From Chryseobacterium defluvii (GTDB lineage Bacteria; Bacteroidota; Bacteroidia; Flavobacteriales; Weeksellaceae): a DNA stretch of 64,000 nucleotides. This document shows, in pieces, positions 27,622-35,786 of the stretch (position 1 is the stretch's first letter; every line of letters starts with the position of its first letter). Where the stretch lies: NCBI RefSeq assembly GCF_014204415.1, contig NZ_JACHLE010000001.1:558001-622000 (forward strand), read 5' to 3'. The position numbers were made by a program, and so were the translations under genes. Under the pieces are notes generated by a model that was not told the DNA's origin, made no database searches, and saw only the letters and a program-made list of their open reading frames with translations.

Positions 27622-28134
27622 ATGGAAACCATACACCTTAAAATACTCAAAACCCCGCTTGGAGATATGATTGCCTGCGCCGTAGATCAGGGCATCTGCC
27701 TGCTTGAGTTCACCGACCGGAAGAATAAAGAAAAGCAATTCACCTCCTTATCAAAAACTTTAAATGCAGAGATCGTTGAAAAAGAACACCCGCATTTCAA
27801 ACAGCTTGAAGAAGAACTGAATGAATATTTTGAAGGGAAAAGACATCAGTTTGAGGTCCCTTTGTTTGTTACCGGAACAGAATTTCAGAAAAAAGTCTGG
27901 CAGCTCCTGCGGGAGATCCCGATGGGAGAGACCAGATCCTATAAACAACAGTCAGAATTTTTGGGAAACCCTAAAGCTATCCGTGCAGTAGGAACGGCAA
28001 ACGGCATCAATAAAATAGCTATTCTGATCCCGTGTCACCGGGTAATTGGTTCTAACGGTGATCTGGTAGGCTATGCGGGCGGGATCTGGAGAAAACAAAA
28101 ATTATTGGAATTGGAAGGGGCTATCTTGTTTTGA
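27622..28134 (+). CDS. ogt: Methylated-DNA--protein-cysteine methyltransferase
   Basis: 170 residues from the ATG at 27622 (a TTG at 27598 would add eight unconserved residues). It removes methyl or alkyl groups from O6-guanine onto its own cysteine. The acceptor Cys138 sits in the invariant IPCHRVIG, and the DNA-binding helix (YKQQSEFLGNPKAIRAVG) and the C-terminal GYAGGIWRKQKLLELEG complete the domain. There is no Ada N-terminal domain, so it is a stand-alone suicide repair protein. Confidence 0.95.
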   Translation: METIHLKILKTPLGDMIACAVDQGICLLEFTDRKNKEKQFTSLSKTLNAEIVEKEHPHFKQLEEELNEYFEGKRHQFEVPLFVTGTEFQKKVWQLLREIPMGETRSYKQQSEFLGNPKAIRAVGTANGINKIAILIPCHRVIGSNGDLVGYAGGIWRKQKLLELEGAILF

Positions 28135-28162
28135 TTTTGTAATTTTAAACAAAAATTTACAC

Positions 28163-28768
28163 GTGAAAAAGTTAGTATTTGCACTTTGCGTATCAGCTTC
28201 AGTTTTCAGTTTTGCACAGGATTATTCAGTACCGGCATTAAGTCCGCGCCAGAAAGTAGAACAGCAGTTTTCCATGTCTAAAATCACCGTTGATTACGGA
28301 AGACCGGGAGTTAAGGGACGTAAGATCTTTGGGGAGCTCGTGCCTTATGGCCAGGTTTGGAGAGCAGGAGCCAATTCCTCTACAAAAGTGACATTCGGGC
28401 AGGCTGTGAATTTTGGCGGAAAAGTGGTTCCGGCAGGAACTTACGGTTTATTTATCGTTCCCACTGAAAAAGAATGGAAAGTGATCCTGAATAAAGATTT
28501 CCAGCAATGGGGAGCCTATACTTATGATCCGGCACAGGATATTGTGGATGTAACAGTACCTGTCAACAAACTGGCAGACAAACAGGAGTGGTTCGAGATC
28601 ACTTTGAACCCTATTGATGAAAATGCAGCCAATTTAGTATTGAAATGGGATTTTTCACAGGCAGAAGTACCTTTGAAACCTGCAAAACCAGATGCCGTGA
28701 ACAAAATTACAGACAAGCTGAAAGAAATCAAGAAAATAGAGTCTGATGCTAATAAAACCAAAAGCTGA
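28163..28768 (+). CDS. DUF2911-family exported protein
   Basis: 201 residues from a GTG at 28163. The frame is open upstream as well, but the signal peptide (VKKLVFALCVSASVFSFAQ) begins here, and an upstream start would overlap ogt. Cleavage is expected after FAQ. The mature part has the DUF2911 pattern (LSPRQKVEQQFSMSKITVDYGRPGVKGRKIFG, GQVWRAGAN, FGGKVVPAGTYGLF). The family is common in Bacteroidota and has no assigned role. It ends with a strong terminator. Confidence 0.85.
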   Translation: MKKLVFALCVSASVFSFAQDYSVPALSPRQKVEQQFSMSKITVDYGRPGVKGRKIFGELVPYGQVWRAGANSSTKVTFGQAVNFGGKVVPAGTYGLFIVPTEKEWKVILNKDFQQWGAYTYDPAQDIVDVTVPVNKLADKQEWFEITLNPIDENAANLVLKWDFSQAEVPLKPAKPDAVNKITDKLKEIKKIESDANKTKS

Positions 28769-28784
28769 TCAGCAATATGAATAC

Positions 28785-28813
28785 ATCCTCTTCACCAGAA
28801 GGGGATTTTTTTT
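28785..28813 (+). terminator. Intrinsic terminator after the DUF2911 gene
   Basis: ATCCTCTTC and GAAGGGGAT pair around an ACCA loop and are followed by eight T. Confidence 0.85.
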
Positions 28814-28844
28814 AAAGCCAGATGGATATTAGACATAATTTTAA

Positions 28845-28852
28845 TAATTTTG
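28845..28852 (+). promoter_or_regulatory. Promoter -7 box TAATTTTG of the 28870 lipoprotein gene
   Basis: TAATTTTG matches TAnnTTTG and lies 17 bp before the double ATG at 28870/28873. It falls inside the longest possible reading frame (from 28822), which argues that translation starts at 28870 or 28873. No good -33 TTTG is present at 19-21 bp. Confidence 0.5.
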
Positions 28853-28869
28853 TCACTCAATTTAATAAC

Positions 28870-29742
28870 ATGATGAAATCTAATTTAACCTTTCAAAAAT
28901 TTTTTTATTTACTATTCTTTGCTTTTTTAGTTTCCTGCTCAGGAGATGAAGAAGCTGTTGCAACAAATCCGGTACAAACAGCTCCTTCCAACAGGATCTT
29001 AAAGTTTTATGGTGCAGATCCTTCTTTAACATCCCCGATTGTTCAGAACCAGAGGTTTACCATTGCCGGCGGAAAAGTTACTCATTATGACTTTGGGGCT
29101 TGGGCGGGTCAGGGAGATATTGCCTATTCAGGGGACAAGATCGCAAAAATTACCACCAATTATCTTTCTCCGGTTTATTCAAAAGTTGAATTCTTTTTTG
29201 AGTATGACAATAACGTTCTGAAGAGTATAAAAGGAGTTTATACAGGAGGAACGGTGGGTAAAATAAATATTCTCCGGGTATTTTATGCGAATAATAAAGT
29301 AAGCAGGCTGATAGACAGTAACTATTTCGATGAAAATGATATCATCAATGATGATGGGGCTGCTTCCAGGCAGTATGCTTTTACTTATTCAGGAGAAAAT
29401 GTTACGGAAGTGGTACATAGTTTGGGTAACTATAGCGGGGCATCAGGTTTTGTGAGCAGCACTCACAATCCTACCGTACATACTTATGAAGGCTACACTG
29501 ACCAGAAAAACCCGTTCTCCACATTTCCCTTTGAATTCAGAATATTTTTATCTTCGGTTTTATCGTCAAATTATCAGCTGAATTCTAAAAACTTCCCTCA
29601 AAAAGTAATCATAAAAAATCCGAATTCTGATATTACAACTATGGAGGCTGTCTTTAAAAGTGATTCCGAAGGCTGGATCACTGCACAGCATGAGCCTAAT
29701 AATCCTGTGGCTAAAGCGGTCTGTCTTTATGAAACTTACTAA
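28870..29742 (+). CDS. Predicted lipoprotein of unknown function
   Basis: 290 residues from the ATG pair at 28870/28873. An upstream ATG at 28822 is passed over because a promoter -7 box lies between. The N-terminus is a type II signal with the lipobox LVSC followed by SGDEEA, so Cys is lipidated and the protein faces the periplasm or surface. The rest is beta-strand rich with repeating polar tracts (KITTNYLSPVYSKVEFFFEYDNN). It resembles the RHS/DUF4595-like secreted proteins in Bacteroidota, but the identity is not secure. No operon partner is visible. Confidence 0.7.
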   Translation: MMKSNLTFQKFFYLLFFAFLVSCSGDEEAVATNPVQTAPSNRILKFYGADPSLTSPIVQNQRFTIAGGKVTHYDFGAWAGQGDIAYSGDKIAKITTNYLSPVYSKVEFFFEYDNNVLKSIKGVYTGGTVGKINILRVFYANNKVSRLIDSNYFDENDIINDDGAASRQYAFTYSGENVTEVVHSLGNYSGASGFVSSTHNPTVHTYEGYTDQKNPFSTFPFEFRIFLSSVLSSNYQLNSKNFPQKVIIKNPNSDITTMEAVFKSDSEGWITAQHEPNNPVAKAVCLYETY

Positions 29743-29807
29743 CGGTAAATTTTTTGCCACACTCAGAAATTGTATTTAAATTAGGTAAATAACTATTGTG
29801 TTCTTAT

Positions 29808-30341
29808 ATGAAAACATTCTCTATACAGCCTATACTGGAAAATGAAAACCTGAAGCTCCTTCCGTTAGCAGGAGATGATTTTGAGTGCTTATATGATGTA
29901 GCCTCCGATCCCAAAGTATGGGAGCAGCACCCAAATAAAGACCGCTATAGAAAGGAAGTTTTCGAGAACTTTTTCAAAGGGGCAATGGAAAGTAAAGGAG
30001 CTTTTAAGATCATAGAAAAATCTTCGGGAGACGTATTGGGGAGCAGCCGTTACTACGATTTTGATGAAAATAGGAACAGTATTTTCGTAGGCTACACTTT
30101 TTATGGGACAAAATCCTGGGGAAAAGGAATTAACCCGCAGGTTAAGAAACTGATGCTGGATTATGTTTTCCAATATGTGGATAAAGTGTATTTCCATATC
30201 GGGAAGCAGAATCTTCGTTCCCAAATTGCATTGGAAAGATTGGGCGGGAAAAAGATTGCAGAAGAAGAGGTCGCTTATTTCGGGGAACCTGCCCGAACCA
30301 ATTTTGTATATGAAATCAAAAAAGAAAACTGGACACAATGA
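29808..30341 (+). CDS. GNAT-family N-acetyltransferase
   Basis: 177 residues from the ATG at 29808. A GTG at 29796 would add four residues. The RimJ/RimL-like pattern is clear: LLPLAGDDFECLYDVASDPKVWEQHP at the start, the acetyl-CoA region around TFYGTKSWGKGINPQVKKLML, and the C-terminal KVYFHIGKQNLRSQIALERLGGK. The substrate is unknown. Its stop overlaps the ATG of the cupin gene, so the two are coupled. Confidence 0.88.
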   Translation: MKTFSIQPILENENLKLLPLAGDDFECLYDVASDPKVWEQHPNKDRYRKEVFENFFKGAMESKGAFKIIEKSSGDVLGSSRYYDFDENRNSIFVGYTFYGTKSWGKGINPQVKKLMLDYVFQYVDKVYFHIGKQNLRSQIALERLGGKKIAEEEVAYFGEPARTNFVYEIKKENWTQ

Positions 30342-30706
30342 AAAAATATAAAATCCAAAAATCCCCTTTTGTAGTTCCGACTACAGACGGTAAACTGATT
30401 GAAGAACACTGGGGAAATTCTACACAAAACCCTAATGTTTCCATAGCTCATATGGTAGCACCTCCGGATTGGAGCGAACCGCATCAGACCCCGGAATTTG
30501 ATGAGTTTACCTATATTATTTCCGGCAAAAAACAATTTGAGATTGATGGAGAAACTGTTGTCCTTGAAAAAGGACAGAGCATTCTGGTGGAAAAAGGGGC
30601 AAGGGTACGTTATAGCAATCCGTTTTCAGAATCCTGTGAATATATAGCCATTTGTCTTCCTGCCTTTTCTATGGAGCTTGTGAACAGGGAAGAAGGAATA
30701 GATTGA
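30338..30706 (+). CDS. Small cupin-domain protein
   Basis: 122 residues, one cupin fold (about 35-115). The two motifs are recognisable as DEFTYIISGKKQFEIDGETVVLEKGQSILVEKGARVRYSNP. The His ligands of the classic G(X)5HXH motif are replaced by HMVAPPDWSEPHQTPEFDE, so metal binding is possible but not certain. It is translationally coupled to the acetyltransferase (ATGA overlap). The function is unknown. Confidence 0.8.
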   Translation: MKKYKIQKSPFVVPTTDGKLIEEHWGNSTQNPNVSIAHMVAPPDWSEPHQTPEFDEFTYIISGKKQFEIDGETVVLEKGQSILVEKGARVRYSNPFSESCEYIAICLPAFSMELVNREEGID

Positions 30707-30721
30707 AAAAGGATAAAAGGT

Positions 30722-30753
30722 AAAATCGCAGAATCGTAAAATCGTAAAATGAT
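30722..30753 (+). repeat. 8-bp tandem repeat (AAAATCGT)4
   Basis: Four consecutive 8-bp units AAAATCGC, AGAATCGT, AAAATCGT and AAAATGAT sit just after the cupin gene. Such short tandem repeats can vary in copy number, but here they lie outside any gene. Confidence 0.5.
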
Positions 30754-30787
30754 AAGTCTGGAAAAGCTGAAACTAGCCAGCCTGCCT

Positions 30788-30840
30788 GTCATTCTGAGCA
30801 CAAAACAAAGTTTTGCGAACATAGTTCACGAAGTATTCTT
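30788..30840 (+). repeat. Dispersed GTCATTCTGA-type element
   Basis: The stretch begins GTCATTCTGAGCACAAAAC and ends GAAGTATTCTT. It shares GTCATTCTGA and a closing GAA-(G)-ATTCT motif with the element at 9093, and it lies between convergent genes (cupin and dienelactone hydrolase). It is noncoding. Confidence 0.45.
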
Positions 30841-30851
30841 TAAGTATAAAA

Positions 30852-31589
30852 CTACTTAAGAAGTTCCCTTAAAAACAATAAAGTGTGGTTCCAGGCTCTT
30901 TTGGCCATAACTTCATTATAGTCTTTGGATTTGGGATCTGTAAAAGTATGTTTTGAATGGGCATAGGTAATGATCTGCCAGTCTGCATCCCCTTCATTCA
31001 TCTCTTTCACAAGATTGTCATAATCCTGTTGGGTGACACCTTTGTCATCCGCTGGATTTTCTACAAGAATTTTGGGTGTGATTATCCCGTTTTTTCTGTT
31101 TTGGTCTTTAGCAAGGCTTCCATGAATAGAAACTACTCCTTCAACGGGTAAATTTCCTCTTGCTGCCTCTAACGCTCCGGCTCCCCCGAAACAATATCCG
31201 ATCACAACGACTTTACCGGCACCATTCTTCTTTAGCTGTTCCAAAGCCAGGGAAATCCGTTTCTGATAAACATCATAATTTTGTTTGTAGTATCCGGAAC
31301 TTTTGGCTGCGGCGGTATTATCTGCCGGAATATTACCTTCGCCGTAAATATCAGCAATAAAAGCAATATATCCCTGTTTTTCCAGTTCAGCTGCTGCCGT
31401 CTTAGATTCGTCATCTATACCCTTCCATGCAGGTAAGATCAGAACTCCCGGAAGCTTTTTCCCGGCATTGGAAGTGATCATGCCATTCAGCTTCTGGTTC
31501 TCGTCCTGATAGGATACTGTCGAGAGTTTCTGACTGAATACAATTCCTGGACTCATTAAAAGTACGGTGAATAAAATTGAACGTATCAT
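30852..31589 (-). CDS. Dienelactone hydrolase-family protein, exported
   Basis: 245 residues. A signal peptide (about 20 residues, ending VFS-Q) is followed by an alpha/beta-hydrolase with the dienelactone hydrolase pattern: VLILPAWKGIDDESK, the nucleophile in GYCFGGAG (Cys, as in dienelactone hydrolases), and the histidine in YAHSKHTFTDP. It would act in the periplasm on an ester or lactone of unknown nature. It stands alone with repeat elements at both ends. Confidence 0.87.
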   Translation of the reverse strand: MIRSILFTVLLMSPGIVFSQKLSTVSYQDENQKLNGMITSNAGKKLPGVLILPAWKGIDDESKTAAAELEKQGYIAFIADIYGEGNIPADNTAAAKSSGYYKQNYDVYQKRISLALEQLKKNGAGKVVVIGYCFGGAGALEAARGNLPVEGVVSIHGSLAKDQNRKNGIITPKILVENPADDKGVTQQDYDNLVKEMNEGDADWQIITYAHSKHTFTDPKSKDYNEVMAKRAWNHTLLFLRELLK

Positions 31590-31621
31590 ATTTTGTAATT
31601 TAAATAAACATTAAACTGCCT

Positions 31622-31656
31622 GTTTGTCATTCTGGGCACAAAACGAAGAATGACAA
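31622..31656. repeat. Palindromic GTCATTCT element
   Basis: GTTTGTCATTCT at the left and AGAATGACAAAC at the right are perfect 12-bp inverted repeats around GGGCACAAAACGA. It belongs to the same GTCATTCTG family as the elements at 9093, 30788 and 32580. Confidence 0.5.
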
Positions 31657-31741
31657 ACCAATTGAAATTCATAATAAAGTCCCCATCTAAATTACTAAAT
31701 AACTTATCATGAGGATTATTAAATTGTTATAAAACTCAATT

Positions 31742-32356
31742 TTACCTGAATTCTACGCCCAGATTTACCAGCTCATATTCCAGATCTGTTTCAGGGTGAA
31801 TATGAATGGTTTTAAACCCTATAGATCGTGCAATTTCAATATTTTTAGGATTATCATCAATAAAAACAGATTCACCAGCCTGAATATTATATCTTTCCAG
31901 AAGGACATACCAGATCTTCGGATCCGGCTTGATCAGCTTTTCCGTTCCTGAAACTACAATTTTCCCGTCAAAAAGCCGGAAGAAATCATAATTTTCCAAA
32001 GCATAGGGAAAAGTTTCCGCAGACCAGTTGGTCAGACCGAAAAGCCCATACTCTGTATTCCCAAGTTTCCTTAAAATTTCTACATTCTGAGGAATATCAC
32101 TTTTCAGCATTACCGTCCAGTTGTCATAATAAGCTCTGATCTCCTTTTCCCATTCCGGGAACTTATTCACCTGAATGTTAGTGCCTTCCGAAAGGCTTCT
32201 TCCTCTGTCCTGTTCCTCGTTCCATTCCTGTTGGGCAATGTGGGTGAGGAAGTATTCCATTTTTTCATCGTCATTGAAGTAATCTTTGAAAAAATATCTT
32301 GGATTCCAGTCCATTAAAACGCCTCCGAAATCGAATACGATGTTTTTGATTTTCAT
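31742..32356 (-). CDS. HAD-family hydrolase (subfamily IA)
   Basis: 204 residues. Motif I is VFDFGGVLMD (nucleophile Asp9; the second position of the DxD is Gly, as in the YihX-type branch). Motif II is LTNWSAE, motif III the Lys in GTEKLIKPDPKIW, and motif IV FIDDNPKNIEIA. A helical cap of about 80 residues lies between motifs I and II. It should be a phosphatase for a small sugar phosphate or nucleotide. The substrate is unknown. The gene stands alone, with the DLH gene and an AT-rich spacer as neighbours. Confidence 0.9.
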   Translation of the reverse strand: MKIKNIVFDFGGVLMDWNPRYFFKDYFNDDEKMEYFLTHIAQQEWNEEQDRGRSLSEGTNIQVNKFPEWEKEIRAYYDNWTVMLKSDIPQNVEILRKLGNTEYGLFGLTNWSAETFPYALENYDFFRLFDGKIVVSGTEKLIKPDPKIWYVLLERYNIQAGESVFIDDNPKNIEIARSIGFKTIHIHPETDLEYELVNLGVEFR

Positions 32357-32670
32357 ACAATATTTTAATTTTAGTATTTTACTTTCACCACAAAAGTCAT
32401 AAAAGTTTTTTATTTAAACACGTTAGAACACGTAAGTTTTTAAAAGTTTAACATCTTTAAAATAAAACGTTCATATAAGAAAGAAAATCAAAGATTTTCT
32501 AAAAGGCTAAAGCGTTTTTCTTTGCAATAAAATTTTACTTTATATAGACTTGTGTTTAATATTTTATAGCAGCATTTTTGTCATTCTGAAAGGATCTAAA
32601 CTGTGCAATCTCTCGAATGGCAACAAGTTGCTTTAAAGGTTAAAAAACGTATAGCTTTAGTGGTTATCAA
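32357..32670. other. Gene-free AT-rich spacer with a repeat element
   Basis: No reading frame of convincing quality is visible. A GTCATTCTGA-type element begins near 32580 (GTCATTCTGAAAGGATCT) and ends near 32636 with the loosely matching reverse complement of its start (CTCGAATGGCAACA). The rest is AT-rich and probably holds the promoter of the HAD gene. Confidence 0.45.
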
Positions 32671-33102
32671 TTATTCTGACCTGTAAAACTGATATTGTCC
32701 ATCCTCAAAATATGCATGGATATGCTGTAGTCCATTAGTTAAAATAATTTCCTTTGCTCCGATGATGGAATTATACCTTGCCGTCTGCTCAAAAGTTTTT
32801 TCCGTAAGCTTCACACCGGGAGCTTTGCATTCGATCAATATTTTAGGTTGGGCTTTCTCAGTGACCAAAAGATCAATTCTCTTCGTTAAACCATTCAGAA
32901 CTATCTTTTTTTCCGTGACCAATGCAGATGTGGAGTAGGATTTCACCGTCAGGTAATAATGGATCCAGTGCTGTCTTACCCATTCTTCGGGGGTAAGCAA
33001 AAGGTAAGTTTTACGGACCAAGTCATAAATAAAAAACTTATCTTTGTCTTTCTTGAATTTAAAATCAAAAGTTTCCTGAAAATTCAGTTTTGGAAGTTCC
33101 AT
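32671..33102 (-). CDS. HsdR_N-like type I restriction nuclease-domain protein
   Basis: 143 residues. The core matches the PD-(D/E)XK domain of the type I restriction enzyme R-subunit N-terminus, with KRIDLLVTEKAQPKILIECKAP as the D...ExK catalytic pattern. Only this domain is present. The helicase and specificity parts of a type I system are missing and no hsdM or hsdS is nearby. Free-standing HsdR_N proteins are common in Bacteroidota and are not restriction systems by themselves. The gene starts 7 bp from the divergent holA gene. Confidence 0.8.
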   Translation of the reverse strand: MELPKLNFQETFDFKFKKDKDKFFIYDLVRKTYLLLTPEEWVRQHWIHYYLTVKSYSTSALVTEKKIVLNGLTKRIDLLVTEKAQPKILIECKAPGVKLTEKTFEQTARYNSIIGAKEIILTNGLQHIHAYFEDGQYQFYRSE

Positions 33103-33109
33103 TTAAAAG

Positions 33110-34147
33110 ATGAAAGAATTAGATTTAATCCTCAAAAATATTAAAAATAAAGAAGTTTTACCTATTTATTTTTTCCACGGAGAAGAACCTTACTTCATTG
33201 ATGTAGCTGTAAAAGCTCTTGAACACGATTTTCTGGAAGAGGATGAAAAGGCTTTCAACCAGACCGTAGTGTACGGAAAAGATACTTCTTACCCGGAGAT
33301 CCTTTCATTGGCAAGGCAGTTTCCGATGATGGGGGATAAGCAGGTCATTATCATAAAAGAAGCACAGGATCTGAAACTGAATGAAGAGGAAAACAGGATA
33401 CTGGAAGCATATGTAGACAATCCTGTTCCTTCTACGGTGTTGGTCTTTGCTCACAAGCACAAAAAATTAGACAGCCGGAAAAAGGCAACGAAAGCACTGG
33501 ATAAGGCGAAGGCACTTTTCCTGAGCGAAGCTGTAAAAGAAAATAACCTTCCGAAATGGATCGCTGACGAATGCGTCAGACTGAACATCAAAACAGCCCC
33601 GAATATTTCCCATCTTCTGGCAGAATATCTCGGTAATGATCTTTCGAGGATCGCCAATGAGCTGAATAAATTGAAGATCATCCTCAAAGAAGGTGAAATT
33701 CTTGACGGAAATATCATCGAAACCCATATCGGGATCAGTAAGGAATATAATGTGTTTGAGCTTCAGAAAGCTTTAGGAACCAAGAATGCCAATGTGGCTT
33801 TCAAAATTGCCCATTTTATGGGTAAGAATCCCAAGAATAATCCGTTTGTAATGATGCTGGCCAGCCTGTACAACTATTTTTCCAACGTTATCGTGTACCA
33901 GACGATGATGGGGCAGCCACCGCAAACTATTGCTTCACAGATGGGGATCAATCCTTATTTTATTAAAGATTATGCTGAAACAGCCAGATTATATCCTTTA
34001 AAGCATGCCACAAGAGTAATCTCCATCCTGAGAGAATTTGACATGAAAGGAAAAGGGCTCGGAGCAGTCAATATGAGCGAGGCGGAACTTATCAAGGAAT
34101 TGGTATATAAGATCATTAATGTGGACAAAATTAAAATGAAAGTTTAA
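33110..34147 (+). CDS. holA: DNA polymerase III delta subunit
   Basis: 345 residues, the usual length of delta subunits. The N-terminal Walker-like region has YFFHGEEPYFIDVAVKALE. Later segments (KKLDSRKKATKALDK, ISHLLAEYLGNDLSRIANELNKL) match the clamp-loader delta family. The subunit opens the sliding clamp in replication. It starts 7 bp from the divergent HsdR_N gene, so its promoter must lie inside that gene. A near-consensus CAGTTTTG box is seen at 33085-33092, 17 bp before the start codon. Confidence 0.95.
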   Translation: MKELDLILKNIKNKEVLPIYFFHGEEPYFIDVAVKALEHDFLEEDEKAFNQTVVYGKDTSYPEILSLARQFPMMGDKQVIIIKEAQDLKLNEEENRILEAYVDNPVPSTVLVFAHKHKKLDSRKKATKALDKAKALFLSEAVKENNLPKWIADECVRLNIKTAPNISHLLAEYLGNDLSRIANELNKLKIILKEGEILDGNIIETHIGISKEYNVFELQKALGTKNANVAFKIAHFMGKNPKNNPFVMMLASLYNYFSNVIVYQTMMGQPPQTIASQMGINPYFIKDYAETARLYPLKHATRVISILREFDMKGKGLGAVNMSEAELIKELVYKIINVDKIKMKV

Positions 34148-34161
34148 ATAGTTTTTCTATT

Positions 34162-34722
34162 ATGGATGTCTTTCAATATTTTAGCTCACAGGTCAGATTA
34201 TCAGATAAGGAGACTGAATTATTGTCACATTCGGTAAGGAGGAAAAAATTTCAAAAAAAAGACCTTATCCTCCCCGTTGAAAACAATTCAAAAAACATTT
34301 ACTTTATAGAGGAAGGTATTGCCCGCGTTTTCTATGCTCAAAAAGACAAAGATATTACACTCTATTTTTTAAGCGAAAATAATATAGGTTTGCCTGTAGA
34401 CAGTATTTTTTACAATCAGATCTGTAAATTCGGGATAGAATCTTTAACGGAAACAACCGTTGCTGTTATTCCGTATAGCAGCTGGGAAAAGCTGGCTGAG
34501 CATAATGCCGGATTGCAGAAATTTTCACAGAAACTGATGGTCAATTACATTAAAAACGCCACAGACCGAATTTATAACCTGAAATTCCAGACGCCAAAAG
34601 AGAGATTTGAAACATTACTCTCAGAATTTCCCTCTATTTTTCTGAAAGCACCTTTAGGGCATATTGCTTCCTATCTGGGAATTACCCAGGAAACCTTAAG
34701 CAGGCTAAGAGCTGGAAAATGA
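34162..34722 (+). CDS. Crp/Fnr-family transcriptional regulator
   Basis: 186 residues. The cyclic-nucleotide-binding-like barrel (about 20-115) has IYFIEEGIARVFYAQKDKD, and the helix-turn-helix is near the C-terminus (IASYLGITQETLSRLRAGK). It lies 14 bp after holA in the same direction, but may be read from its own start. It is 67 bp before the metallo-beta-lactamase-fold gene. The effector and targets are unknown. The other Crp-type regulator at 26444 is of similar size and build. Confidence 0.9.
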   Translation: MDVFQYFSSQVRLSDKETELLSHSVRRKKFQKKDLILPVENNSKNIYFIEEGIARVFYAQKDKDITLYFLSENNIGLPVDSIFYNQICKFGIESLTETTVAVIPYSSWEKLAEHNAGLQKFSQKLMVNYIKNATDRIYNLKFQTPKERFETLLSEFPSIFLKAPLGHIASYLGITQETLSRLRAGK

Positions 34723-34789
34723 TTTGTTTTTTTGATTTCAGTCAAAAATTTATCTTCATAATTGACAGAAATTTGCAGTACAAATTCAA

Positions 34790-35647
34790 ATGAATATGAT
34801 AAAAGTTACTGCGATCGAAACGGGAAAAGCTGTCTGTAAAACAGCACAGGTAACAGCACACGAAGGGCGTTCTGCCATCGGAAGAAAAATTGATATTTTC
34901 CGTGATCCGGATTTTGTGAAGCCATTACCCATTCTGGCTTTCCTGATCGAGCATCCGGAAGGTTTGTATCTGGTAGATACGGGAGATACGGCAAGAAATT
35001 CTGATCCGGGATATTTACCGGGCTGGAATCCGTTTTTTACCAAAATGGTCTCCATAAAAGTGGCTCCTGCAGAGGAAATTGGGTTTAAGTTGAAAGAATT
35101 GGGGGTGGATCCCGCAGATCTTGAAGCTGTCATTCTTACCCATTTTCATCATGACCACGCAGGCGGGCTCCATCATTTTCCACATACAAGGATCATCGGA
35201 AGCCGGGAGAACTGGAATGAGTGTCAGAGCATGAAAGGAAGGATTGCCGGATACCTTCCCCAAAGAATGCCGGTATGGCTGAAGCCCGAGCTGATTGATT
35301 TTACAGGCGGTCCTGTCGGGGCTTTTCCTGCTTCTTATCCTGTTACAAGGGATGGCAGAATTTTGCTGGTGCCTACGCCGGGGCACTGCACAGGGCATAT
35401 GTCTGTAGTTGTACGTGGTGAAGATATAACTTATTTTTTGGCAGGTGATGCTTCTTATAATATAGAGAATATCAGAAACGAAAAAACGGACGGGGTGACT
35501 TTTCAGCCTCAGACTGCTTTGAAGACCTTACAGAATATCAAAAACTTTGCCCTGCATGAGCCTACCGTTATTTTACCCTGTCATGACCCGAATAGTGCAT
35601 CCCGTCTTATGAATAGAGAAATTTTTGACTTGATAAAGGCTTCATGA
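34790..35647 (+). CDS. Metallo-beta-lactamase-fold hydrolase
   Basis: 285 residues. The metal ligands appear as THFHHDHAGG (about residues 122-128), the later GTPGHCTGHMS and GDASYN, and the final His in LPCHDPNS. The outline (YLVDTGDTARNSD near the start) resembles the N-acyl-homoserine lactonase/AHL-lactonase-like branch, but other MBL hydrolases share it. No signal peptide is visible, so it acts in the cytoplasm. Two in-frame ATGs (34790 and 34796) are possible starts. It follows a Crp-type regulator. Confidence 0.88.
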   Translation: MNMIKVTAIETGKAVCKTAQVTAHEGRSAIGRKIDIFRDPDFVKPLPILAFLIEHPEGLYLVDTGDTARNSDPGYLPGWNPFFTKMVSIKVAPAEEIGFKLKELGVDPADLEAVILTHFHHDHAGGLHHFPHTRIIGSRENWNECQSMKGRIAGYLPQRMPVWLKPELIDFTGGPVGAFPASYPVTRDGRILLVPTPGHCTGHMSVVVRGEDITYFLAGDASYNIENIRNEKTDGVTFQPQTALKTLQNIKNFALHEPTVILPCHDPNSASRLMNREIFDLIKAS

Positions 35648-35786
35648 CATGATTTAAAGAGAGGCTGGCCCGTTATTGTTTAAGCTAATATTTATTATTG
35701 ACAAGTATCATTAAATTCATTTCATTAAATAGCTAAAAATTACGAAATTAGCGGACTTGAATTTTAATCTTTTTTGAAAAGTAATT

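Noticed and set aside
28073-28162. Longer start for the DUF2911 protein at 28073
   Set aside because: The extra residues overlap ogt and precede a clear signal peptide starting at the GTG at 28163.
32671-33102. Type I restriction-modification system
   Set aside because: Only an HsdR N-terminal nuclease-like domain is present, with no helicase, methylase or specificity subunit in the neighbourhood.
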